This document shows positions 1 to 13,300 of a stretch of 64,000 nucleotides of DNA, piece after piece (position 1 is the first letter of the stretch; the number at the start of each line of letters is the position of its first letter). Source of the stretch: Myxocyprinus asiaticus (lineage: Eukaryota > Chordata > Actinopteri > Cypriniformes > Catostomidae). A program made the position numbers and the translations under genes. The stretch lies in NCBI RefSeq assembly GCF_019703515.2, contig NC_059362.1, positions 25,480,826 through 25,544,825 of the forward strand. Direction: 5' to 3'. The notes below the pieces were generated by a model. It was given only the letters and a program-made list of their open reading frames with translations. It did no database searches and was not told the origin of the DNA.

Positions 1-3000
1 TTGTTCAGCCCCCCTTATTCTGTCGGTCTGTCAGAGGACCCCATTGTCAAATTAGTGGAGGTTGCGAGACTGGTGGAGATTGGACCCAGGTAACACCTGC
101 CTCTTTTGGATAACCAGTTTAGGTGTATTCCTCTTATGGTATTGTAATCATTTAGTTAAGTCTCGTAATTTACGTCTTTCAATGTTGCCCATTGTAGGTT
201 GAATTTCTCTACCGCATGGTCCACCAATGCTGTGTCCATCTGCCGGAGTGCAGGCCTGAGCCAGGTGACCAGAGTGGAGCTCTCACGCAGGCATCTCATT
301 CAGGTCAGGACTCGGGAGAGAGCATAACATTTAATAGACAAACAGCAAGACTTTTATTAGCTCTTCCTGAAGCAGACATGCATCACATGCACTGATCTTA
401 AAGGGTTAGCTCACCCAAAAAGGAAAATTGTGTCATCATTGACTCAATCTCATGTTATTCCAAACCTGTATAACTTATTATTGCGTGCAACACAAAATGT
501 TCACCCCAGTCACCATTGATTTCCATTGTATAGAAAAACAATGCAATGAACTGAGGCTAACATTCTTCATAACATCTCCTTTTTCTGAACATAGTTCTTA
601 ATGAATGAATGAATTGTATTGTAATGAATACAATTGGCTTTTCTGAACCCATCTTATTAAATGTTATCTCTCTCTTTTCAAACCCAACTAGCCCAAGCAA
701 GGACATAATGGTGTAAAGAAGGACGGAGAGATGGAGAGACTGGTTTCCTGCCTGTACGACAGCATGACAGAGTGTGTTTACTCCCAACCAATCACGTCGT
801 TCGCTGTTGATATTCAGCCACAGGAAGTGTTTGAGGTGGACATTCTAGGAAAAGGTCGTGCTGCCTTGGAGATGGCCAATGATGAACTTGGTAAGAAATG
901 TACCTGGTATGTCGGTAATAACATGTTTTTTGGACATGAACCATGGGAAAACCATGGTATTATTTATAGTACTTTGAGGTACCATGTAAATACCGTGGTA
1001 TATGAATATGGTAATAATTTAGTACAATGGTAGGTATACACCAGAGTACCATAGTATTACCGATTCCAATACTGTTACTTTTAGGGCTTGGTATTGATAC
1101 AGATTTCCCTATCTGATTCCGATTTTGATTCAGTATCGATACAGATATGTATGTTTAATTTATTATGTCCCTTTTTCTTACATATGAGAGAAATTCTCTC
1201 CCAGCTAATGGTGTTAATTATACAGGAGACCTTCTCACTAGGTACATTAAAAAATATGTACATTTTACTAATGATATATTTTTTAGTTTTTCATCATTTT
1301 GGTCACATTTTGGTTTTTTTAAAAATGAACAAATCAATTTATTCAGTCAATAAATAAGATATTATATTTCATATATTATTTTTGTTACACGTTTATTGTT
1401 TAATTGCATAATTTGTACTATTTACAAGTATTTATGTTGATTTGTTGAACACGAGCTAAAAGCGGTACCGTCTCTTTAACAAAACCAGCATTTCTGTAAA
1501 GAGCGTCTGTAGATAAGCGCATGTTAACGAGAGAGACTCGAATGACTGTGCCATGCGTGATTAGAATTACATTTTAGTTATTATTTTTTGATCAACAATT
1601 GATTATAAAGAACAGAGGTTATTAAAAGAGACATTATTAATTGTCAAATCGGTTGCGTGGATCTCGTATTTGAACTCACACGGAACAATATTACTCTCAA
1701 CACGCAGTGAAAGGATCTCGCTGCTGAATACTCCAACACTATACTACACAATCACTGGTGAGTGAAATGTAAACATTTACCAGCCAGTTGCCAAATATAT
1801 ACATTTTAGTCATACAGCACAAAATTTTGTTGCAAATGCGAGTGATTTTCTCTCATTGTAGTAGAGGGTTGCGTAAAAGATCGATCTTGGAATTTAAGAA
1901 TCAATATCGAGATTGTTTAAATGAAGATTGTGATGCATCAGAAAATCTATATTATTACCTACTCCTAGTTACTTTACTGTGGTATCACCACAGTACGAGT
2001 ACATGGATATAAATCTAGTTGGATTATTGTTGAAACAATATCAATAGTTAAAGAATATTTGAAAAGTGAGTCAATCAACTGCAGCCAGTCAACTATGTGT
2101 AAGCACTACTGATATAGTGTTGCAGTCTGCAACTTTTTCTTATACACATATTAGGGTCACGTGATACCTAACATGATTAGAAGAAGTATAGATGTCACAA
2201 GATTAGGCATGCCTATTTGATTAGATCACAAGCTGTGTGTGTATGTGAATGGAGAATGAATGACTGTTTGAGAGGCAAAGTAAGCTATTGGGTGTACACC
2301 AAAGCAACCATACTGTGTCTGTATTATAGATTAGTGAAGGCCAACTGGGTTAGAAATAAACAAATCTAGTGAAATGGTTTTGAGTGTCATTCTCTATTAT
2401 ACAGTATAACCCTTTGATACATACTGTACAAAGACAACACATTGATCCTGAACAGTCCCATTAAATTGAATTAAAACAATATCTGATATTTATGAAGGAT
2501 TAAAATGTTTTTGGAAATGGGCATTTAGGGCTTTAGAGTTTTTGTGATTTAATTGTACAGTGTTTTGTCTTTGTGATTGTTTTTGGTCATCTATTCTTCA
2601 TATAATGTATATCGATCTGCTGTCTGTCTTTTTGTCTTTCTTTCTGTGTCTTTGTGTGTGTGAGCAGGGTTGGCATTTGACTCTTGGGATCTGGACTACT
2701 ACACTGCACTCTTCCAGAGGGTGAAGAGGAATCCCACTAGTGTCGAATGCTTTGATCTGGCCCAGTCCAACAGGTGTTTGTTCTTCACAGAATAAACAGG
2801 GGAAAATTATTCTAAGTGTGCCTTTTATGTAGACTAACAGTTACTATTACTCCTGTTCATGTTACTTACAGTGAGCACAGTCGCCATTGGTTTTTCCGAG
2901 GGCGAATGATCATTGATGGAGAAGAGCAGAAGGAGAATCTCTTCAGCCTAATTATGGGCACTCAGCACCATAGCAACCAGAACAATGTCATCAAATTCTG

Positions 3001-4288
3001 TGACAACAGCAGGTTAGGAGTTAGAGCATGAATGTCAACCTTTCTAAATGGCATTTGGGCAAAGAACACAAGTCCTTTTGTCAATAGAATGCATTTGCAT
3101 TGAATGATTAAGAAATCACTTTGGATAAAATAGAAAAAGAAAAGAAATGTAACATGTAACGTAATGACATGTAACATGTAATCTTGACATTGATATTAAT
3201 GGATTCTAGTGAAGAATGACCTTAGAGCACTATCTGGTTGAAAACCTGGTTCTTGTGTGATTTCTAGTGGTATTAAAGGCATTGAGCTGATGTGTATGTT
3301 CCCCACAAACCCTGCGCAAGCCAGTCAATATGAAAGCCGACGGACAACCAGACATGTCATTTTCACCGCTGAGACACACAACTTTCCCACTGGTCTGAGC
3401 TTAAATACATTTAATCTGCTCACTTTTCTCTTGTTCTTGTTTTAAATTGTTACATTCTTAAATTATCTTCAAATTAATTGATTATTAATTCTAATTTGAC
3501 AACCATGATCATAAAGGAGAATACCTATATGCATTATACTGCATTAAAGGAATGTTCTTGGTTCAGTACAAGTTAAGCTCAATCGACAGTATTTGTGGCA
3601 TAATATTGATTACCACAAAAATTAATTTTAACTTGCCCCTCATTTCTTTAAAAAAAGCACAAAAAAAAAAAAGAAAAAACTGGATTGACAATGACAACGC
3701 CATTGTAGATATTCACTATGCACAGTAAATCAGGATTAATTTAATCCATGAATGAAAGTGTCCAATAACATGGCAGTTACTGAGATTAAGCGAGTAGTAT
3801 TCAGCTGGTCATGTTACGATAACATAGTTGCCCCCACGAGGCGCCTCTGCTCCATGTGTAATAAAAGCTTTTATAAGGTTACTGATATGACTGAACTCTT
3901 CATCTCACATGAGTGGTAATGATTTTGTACATATGTTTAAAAAAAATTACTATAAATTTCTTTAGAAGTAAAACTTTTAAAATGTGGAATAAAATTTCTG
4001 AATGCACCTTTAAAAAGATTTTAGTGCGATAAAACTGCTTACTGACTTTTTCTGTATAAAGTTATTGCCAGTTTTACAGCTTCATTGCCATAATGATATA
4101 ATGTCAACAAACCCTAAAATGACTAACAAATTAAGAGTTATACAACTCAAATAATATGTTAGTTTTAACAAGAATTAATGTAAGTACTTTTATAAAATTA
4201 TAAGCTTCACATTTCCACCTTTAAACCCTCTGAAAATTGGCCCCATTCACTTCCATTGTAAGTGCCTCACTGCAACTTTTGATTTTTG

Positions 4289-4333
<45 letters not shown>

Positions 4334-7300
4334 AGGGACGAGTCAAAATGATTTTGTGGTTCTCAACATCATGCCACAAATGCTCTCGATTGAGCTTAAC
4401 TTTTTATTGAACTCAGAGTATTCCTTTAAGGAAACTGACACTGTGAGTCATATTTGCATGCCATTGTCTTGTACATTTTAGAGTAATATCTAGTCATAAT
4501 ATGCTCTTTATTATGCTCAGGTGTTGCTCCATTCAGCGGCGCCACAACAGGTACTGGCGGGCGAATTAGAGATGTGCAGAGTGCCGGTAAGGGTGGTCAT
4601 GTGATCGCAGGGACTGCCGGGTACTGCTTTGGTAACCTACACATCCCAGGTAAGTCTTAAAGGAATAGTTCAACCTAAAATGAAAATTATCTCATAATTT
4701 AATCACCTTTATGCTATCCCAGATGTATATGACTTACTTTTCTTCTGCAGAACACAAAGTAAGATTTTTTGAAGAATATCTTAGTTCTGCAGGTCTATAG
4801 ACCATTTCAAGGACTGTTCGTTGGTGACATCAAGTGACATCACTATTCCGTGAACATTTCCTGCTTGTCAAAACAGAGACCATTTAGCAGAGGCAGGCCA
4901 CTTCTATTCAGATGAATGGAAGTCAACAAAAAAAATACAGCCTCATCACCACTGCCTTTAAACACCGAGTGCGCCTCTCCTCAGGAGACTTGTCTCTACC
5001 TGCTGGCGTCTTCGCGGGTCCAGAAACGGAGCGGTGAGGGTCTGGTGCGAGTTAGATGCATCGCCGGACCCGCACCCCCGGCACAATTTAGATGTGACAC
5101 CGGGGATTGGAGCACGCATCAAAGCCGGGCCGCTCGAGTGAAGCCGGTGCCATACGTGCCTCGGACCAAAAAAATTTGACTGCTTATTTGAAATATGTTC
5201 TTTTATCATTATCTTGAACAACTATTTTGGAGATTTCGGTCTTTCCATATTCAGGTAGATAGGAGCTGCACTGTCATGTTGCTTGTTTACATAGAAAAAT
5301 AGCTGCCCCAACAGCGTTCCAAATACGGCCGCCGAGTGGACTGACTTACCTTAAAAAAGAGACTTTGTTGAAAGGATCCGGAAATACGTTTGGACCGTTC
5401 TAATTCATTTATTTTTGTTTACATTCTTGAAATGGTCCATACAATGCAAGTTAATGGGGTCCAAAACTTTGAAGCTCCAAGAGGCACATAAAGGGTGTGA
5501 ACAGACCAAAATGTAACTCCTTTTACTGTACATCTTGCCATTGCAGTCTCTAGGCACGATCATGTTTTCAAGCTCGATTACACTTTCTAGTGCTTGAAGA
5601 CTGCGCAGAACACTAAATGGCACTATAGGAAGTGTAATCGAGCTTGAAATCAAGATCAAGATCAAAACCGATTAGATCACTTCAGGAGACATGAATTAAA
5701 CCACTGGAGTCTAATGGATTACTTGTATGCTGCCTTTATGTGCTTTTTGGAGCTTCTTTTTGGACCCCATTCTTTTGCATTGTAAGGACCTACAGAGCTG
5801 AAATATTCTTCTAAAAATCTTCTTTTGCTTTCTAAGTAGAAAGAAATTCATACACATCTGGGATGGCATGAGGGTGAGAAAATGACGAGGGAATTTTGAT
5901 TTTTAGGTGAACTATCCCTTTAATCACTGGACTCCTGAAAATCTGACTTAAAATCACAGTGATCTTATAATTGTATAGAGCACTGAAACGAATTTCCAGT
6001 ACTGCATATGCCTGATGTGCTTCTTTTAGAGTTTTGTTTCTATGAGCACATGTTCTTGCATCATACATCACAATAGGGCTGCAACTAACAGTTATTTTGG
6101 TAATCAATTAATCGAAGATTAATGGATTAATCAGATAAATAACTGAATTGTATTTTGAAAAGTTTGAATTTCTAATTATTATTACTTTCAGGACATATGC
6201 AAAATAGTTCCTTTCCTTTATTTGTAAAACTTAAAAAGTACTGTTCATTAAAGACTAAAATCGGGAAAGGAGTGGAAAAAAAAAAAAAAAAAGAAATCAA
6301 CCCAGCAGACATCAGTGGTGACAGCAGAGTAGAAATAGTAATTCTAACCAGCTCAAAAATACATAATTATGTTTGATACATTTGCTTGTACACTATCACT
6401 GATTACAAACATTTTAAGTATTTTAAATTAATATTGGAAGTTTTAAAATAGCTTTGTCACTAATTACAGGTTTCTAAAGTATTCTTTTCAAAAAATAAAA
6501 ATTTAATGGTAATTTGTGCTTATCCAGTAAAATAATATTTGCCATAGTGTACACTTACTGGTGAAATCAGATTTGGTATAATCAGGAGTCAGGACAATTA
6601 AATATCAGGACCCTTAGCATTATTATACATTATATTCAGCATTATATACAGTTTAATACAGCACAATCATCTGTAAATGCAGTGCAGATTCAGCTACGTT
6701 AACATGCACCCTCATAATGTGATTGCAATGCAAATAAGTCAATACTGTGATTAAACTGTTGCTCATATAAACAGAATATTGCGATAATGCTAATAATCAG
6801 AGTAATGATAATTGCTGTAAGTTATGTGGGGTATTCCTATTTTAATCACTTTATACTGGCATGAAAACACTTTAATCGCATTTCTTCCAGTCTGACCAAA
6901 GTGCATCTGCGCCAGTGCTGCAGACGGATGATGTTACTCTCAAGCCCAGGTTCAAAAACATTGCGAAACGGAAGAAGCTGCACTTACTTCTCGGCTTCAT
7001 GTGAAACGGCAGTTTTTTGCACTGTTTTTCAGCAGTGGTGCTCCCCAACTGCAGAATCTACAGCCCCACAGCAAAAGAAAACATTTTCCCGAGTTGTGAA
7101 TGTCCGTTTGCAGTCTTAATTGAATGCTGGTGAGATAAAAAAAAATTGTATTCCACAAAAAAAATGGCAAGTATGTCTTTCAAATGAGTTTGTCCTCACG
7201 GGCGGAACACAACAACATCCAGTATTCCAATTCACAAACAAGTGACTCTTATGAAACGATTCTCTTTAGTGAATCAAATGAGACGGCATATCCAGTGTAG

Positions 7301-10300
7301 TCGAAAATGACTTATTAACCGGTTCTTTTAAGAAATTGTTCAAAAATGCTCTACTAATTTTCCTTATGCCAAACTGTATTTAAATATACATATTTGCAAC
7401 AAGAGGTTTTTTGTAATGTTATGTTATAAAAAAGCATTAAAACATCACTTTTCTCAGCAATAATCAGAGTATTTGCAAGTAGCATGTAAACTGGTTTGAA
7501 GAGGTTTGCCCAAATCATGTAAACATCTTAATCTAATTATTCCTTATACTCAGATTATTGCAATAATCAGAGCATTGGTGTACATGTAAACATAGCCACT
7601 GTCGTGCTGAAAATTCTCATCCCGGCAGTGCTCATTGTGTTACAAGCGCTTACATGATGAGAAACGATCTAAAACACTTAAAAAACCAACACGCTTTGAG
7701 CTCTGAGACATCAGTGTGCCCCATGAAAGCTGCATGATTGATTACATTGAAATTGAAATTGCGGTATGAAGTTGCACAGTTTAATCAAAATGATTGTACT
7801 CCCTTTCTCCATTGCGATCGGTTTGATTGACACGGATGTGCGTGCTTGCTTGCTCAGTGAAGTTTAACGGAGATGCGCTTGTGGTAAAGACGAGCAAAAC
7901 ATGCAGAAATACATACCTGATTTTGAATTCATAACAGGTCCGGCTCCTGCCAGCTATGCTAGAGTGAACTGGGAAATGTCATAGGTGGACATTTGGGATT
8001 GGGGGGGTGGCTCAGACTTCTTATTTTCATGTCTGTAATTGGTGTAATATGGCGTGATTGTTAAGATCAAAGCCAATTACCCCTATATTTTTACAGTTTT
8101 TCCCTATATTAAAATATATGGTAAACATTGTACATAATCATAAGATTGAAGTGGGCCATGACAACCTTATTATTGGTATACTACTATCATTTTTAAGAAA
8201 TAAAATACAGTAATAGTCTTCCAATCTTAAAGCAAATTACAAGGACAAATCCCCACAAATGTCAGGATGGAGTGGAGAAATAAATCAAGGATGTATACGA
8301 GGATGGAGTGGAAGGAAATGTATTAGATGGGGAGATCAATAACATAAGATTAAGAACCTAAAATTTGAACAAATATGGGGAATGCTTAAAGAAGTCATGA
8401 TATAATATTAAATTATGATGATTCTTTCGCTTTGACTTTTCTGGTTAAATGGAAATGTAATTAGAAATTATACTGCCATACAAAGGCAAAATGCAAAATT
8501 GAGTTATGGCTGAAATCAGGTCTCTTAGACTATGATCTGTCCTGTGTCAGACAAGTCTGGCTCATTTGCGGAGATTCAGAGAAAACTTAATGTGAAAATG
8601 CAGTAAATACAAAATCCAATCAAAATAATTCCAAGCCATTTTTCTCAGTGTCAGTGTTAGTTGCTGAGTTTGAACTCTGTAGGGTAGTAAAGGATATTGA
8701 TATTTTTACCAGTGAAACTAAACATGTGTAAAGTCATTTAGGTAAATATACAGGAGTTTGGATGGATGGATAGAAAGTAATGCCATGTCAGCACCAAAGG
8801 TAATTTTCATGGCAGAAACAGAGTAGTTTAAAGCGCAATTACAAAAAACAACAAACTATAACAGCACTGTAAAAAGATGTAAATAAAAAAGTCATAAGAT
8901 GTTAGGTGAAGACAGCATCTATCAACAACACCGAACTTAAAACAAGGGAAACAGAAGCACGCGTCCCGCAAAACACTGTATCCAGCCATGTTTGCCAATG
9001 GTACCATCAGCTCATAGTGGCTGGGATGATGCTTTACAATTCAGATTCAGTGGCACTGAAAACCACAACGTGATTTTGGGGAACAGAGATGGATGGAGAT
9101 ATTTGGTGAGTGGGAAGAGGGAGCAATACATTAATAGAAGCCACATAGATTCACTGCTAGAAGCACCACCTGGTTTCTTTACGGGCACTAAAAACCATTG
9201 CACAAAAATTTCTCGGATTACCGTTCTTGTTCGCGTGACGTCTCTGACTCTGGTTTGCAGCAGCTGCTTCTTGAGTGTGTCGTTGCTTTCGGCCTATGAC
9301 AAAAATAGAAAAATACTACAAATATCTGGTGATATTTTGTGATTGGTTGGGGTGGTCAACAGTCCACCCTCAGTGTTTGCAACACATAGCCCACCCCCAA
9401 ATCGCTTTTAACCAATGCACGGATCGTAAAAATGAAATTCTTTTTAATACCATATTTGCCAAATGCTTGATTGGGAGGGCAAGACTCACGTTTGGGTGGG
9501 CTCAGCCCACCCCGCCCATGCCTGTATCCGGCCCAGATCATAACATGAAAACATAGAAAATAGCTGTAAAATGTAATTTATATGCATCAAACAGCACAAG
9601 CACTCTGTCAACTCACCTGATGCAGAAACCAGTCCATACTAAACTGTATGCTTATTGTGATCTTCTTTGAAGTGTTTATAAAGTGCTCTCGTGTGATGGA
9701 CATCTTGGGTCGTGTTTTTTCCCTCTCAAATTGTCTCCATTTTTCAAATGAGTTTCATCATGCAACACATTTTTCACTGGGCTGTAAAGTGACGTCACTG
9801 ATGGAGCTTCTCCATGCTCGCCGCAAATATCTAGTAATCGGAAATTACATTCGTTGTCGATGATTTTCGTTATCGAAAATTATAGATTTTATCGATTAGT
9901 TGTTGTAGCCCTACATCACAACATGTTATTACCTTCTGTCTCCTCAGGATTTCTGCTCCCCTGGGAGGAAGAAGGGTGGGAGTACCCATCCAGCTTTGCT
10001 TCTTCACTCCAGGTGGCCATAGAGGCCAGCGATGGAGCTTCTGATTACGGGAATAAATTTGGGGAGCCAGTCCTAGCAGGTAAAATCTTTGCTAATGAGG
10101 GTCCACACCACAGGATATCAGGGATGCAATGACATGCTGACATATGTGAAACAGATGTTGCTTCTTTTTATTCATTGTTTGTCAAAAATGGCTTAATCAC
10201 TTTTTTTTTTTGTTCTTTTCTCTTTTCCCCTGGAGGCTTTGCACGTTCCTTTGGAATGCGATTGGCTAATGGTGAACGACGGGAGTGGATTAAGCCAATC

Positions 10301-13300
10301 ATGTTTAGTGGTGGGTTGGGCTCTATCGAAGACCAGCATGTGAAAAAAGAGCAAGCAGAGCAAGGTATGAGTGGACAGAGATGCACCTGATATGCCATAA
10401 TACTTTTAGAGATGTTCCTGTTTGTCCACAAGTGAACTCTGTCTCTTTCTCCTTATATATGTCTCTCGCTCTCTTTATTTTGTCTTTGGAAGGTATGGAG
10501 GTGGTGAAAATTGGAGGCCCAGTTTACAGGATTGGTGTTGGTGGAGGAGCAGCCTCCTCCATACAGGTACATTCAATAAAGATAAAAAAAATAATTTTAT
10601 TTATAAAAAGCTCTTTATAGCCTCAGTGTTTTGATTGAGTTTGCAGTCTGTTTATGTGTATTACATGTCTCAAATGCATGTACTGTATGTGTATATGTTT
10701 CATAGGTACAAGGTGATAACTCCAGTAGCAGAGATCTAGGAGCAGTTCAGAGAGGAGATGCTGAAATGGAGCAGAAGATGAATCGGGCTCTCAGGGCCTG
10801 CCTGGAGAAAGTGGAAGGAAACCCCATATGCAGCATCCATGACCAGGGTGCTGGGGGCAATGGTAGCTCACTTTTTATATAACATGGGATGTCAAGGGTG
10901 TTCATTTTCCATTGAACATGATCACATCGTGCTCACAGTGAAACAGTCTGAATTCTAAAGTTTAAGAGGGCCATGTGATTTGTTTAGGTAACGTGCTAAA
11001 GGAGCTGAGTGAGCCTGCAGGTGCAGTTATCTACACCAGCAGGTTTAAGGTGAGATACAGTGTATTAAAACATTGATGTCTTGATTTTTATTTCAAGCTT
11101 TCATTTTGAATCCGTTATAGAAGTTTCTTCTCTAATACTCAGACAGGTGACCCCACCCTTAGTGTTTTGGAGCTGTGGGGGGCGGAGTATCAGGAGAGTA
11201 ATGCTTTGTTGCTCCGCCCCTCTGACCGGAGCTTCCTAGAGAAGGTGTGTCAGAGGGAGAAATGCCCTGTCGACTTTGTGGGCAAAATCACTGGTGATGG
11301 TAAGGTGAGTCGATCATGTATACAAGCATGTGATTTGCAGAGCATGTGTGCCGTATGTGCTTTTTTATAGTTAGAAGTGTATTTTAAGGCCCTGTGCTTC
11401 TGTGCATGTATTACTCTATAGATTGTGCTGGTGGATGACCAAGATAAACAGGCCAATGGGCTTGATGGTGGGCGGAGACCTGTGGATCTGGAGCTGGATT
11501 GGGTGTTGGGGAAGATGCCACAAAAGGTGCACAAAATGCTGTTTTTAGATTAAACTTTTACTAGACTGTTTGAATCTACTCAACTTTAAGGGATAGTTCA
11601 CTCAAAAATGGAAATTCTCTCATCATTCACTCACCTTGAGTTTATGGAAAGGGTTAGGTTAGGGGCTCCCTATATCTTTGCTGGTGGTTGGGAGCTCCCA
11701 CCCCATTTTGGGGCTCTGCCTGCAGCTATATCCTTCTCAAGAAAAAAGACATTGTGCTAGAGTGCACCCTCTTTTGGCTTATTGTAAATTGCAGTCGAGT
11801 CCAGACATCCAAATGTAAATAAGTTATTCATCAGAGCATGTAGATTTAAGTTGTTTCAATTTTTTACTAATTACTGCTTTCTTAACTTGTACCACATGTA
11901 TAAATTAGATTTTAAATTGGGACTTTGTCTTTTCAGGAGTTTGTGCTGGAACGCATGGCTGTCTCTCTTCAGCCACTCTCTCTCCCTGCGGGTCTATCTG
12001 TGCTTCCAGCTTTGGAGAGAGTTCTCCGGCTGCCTGCAGTTGCCAGCAAACGCTACCTTACTAATAAGGTACCATACACCCTCAGCACAATAACTATATA
12101 TATGTATTATTCAAGCTCCATAGCAACCATTGAAACATGCACTTCTTGACATATCCAGATACTTAAAGGTGCACTCAATAATTTTTTTATGTTTATCTTT
12201 GTCAGCTCTCACAGTTCCCATCCCAGACTGCTCAACCGTGCTTGTGTAATGGCTTTAGTGACGTGGCAACTTATAATTGGTCACTTGTTCAGTACATACA
12301 TTCTAATCCTGATTTTCCAGTACCACAGTGCAAAAAGAAACCATAATAGAGCCCGGATCAGATTTAAATAAAATTCAGTACAAAATATCCATAAAGACTC
12401 TGCCACAGCATCAGTATATAAATGTCAGTAGTTTTTGGACATGACAAAAAAATCCTTTCTTCTAGGTTGATCGATCTGTGACCGGTCTGGTTGCTCAGCA
12501 ACAGTGTGTGGGTCCTCTTCACACACCGCTGGCAGATGTAGCTGTTGTTGCCCTCTCCCCGTTCAGCCTCCAGGGTGCAGCCACAGCAATAGGCGAGCAG
12601 CCAATCAAAGGCCTGGTGTCAGCTGCTGCTGGGGCTCGCATGGCTGTGGGAGAAGCCCTCACTAACTTGATGTTTGCAAGAGTGACTGCTCTCAAGGTGA
12701 AAACATGTGTCTGTACATTTTTGTATGTTAAGTGGTTAAGTGAATATTTCGCTGTACATATATTCTTCTGTAAATATCTTGGCAGGATGTGAAGTGCAGT
12801 GGTAACTGGATGTGGGCTGCTAAGCTCCCAGGAGAGGGGGCGTGCCTGTGGGAGGCATGTCAGGCAATGTGTGAGGTCATGGGCCAGTTGGGTGTGGCCG
12901 TGGATGGGGGAAAGGATTCTCTTAGCATGGCTGCACGTGTCAGCGGAGAAACTGTTAAAGCTCCAGGTACTGGTCCTATGCTTGAGTGTTTTTTTGTTTG
13001 TTTATTTTTTGGCTACGTTCACACTGCAGCTGAATACGGTTACGTTAATACACAATTTGGTTATAAACGAGAGTGACGGCACATTGTGTGAACGGAACCA
13101 CACTGGACAACTATTTGTATGTCACATCATATAGTTTGATAGCCACTTTGCAATGTACACACGCTTGTTTCGTGTTTTGCGTTTTTTTTAATTTTTATTG
13201 GAGGTTCCTGTAATTTCTGGTTTCATGTGGAGTTTCAGAGTAAGATATATAAACTGTGTCATCCAAAGGTTTTATTCTTCCATCAGAGCTGCTCTCATCA

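Noticed and set aside
8992..9342. 116-codon ORF inside the large hAT element as a transposase
   Set aside because: No zinc-finger, catalytic or dimerisation motif; composition like the surrounding non-coding DNA.
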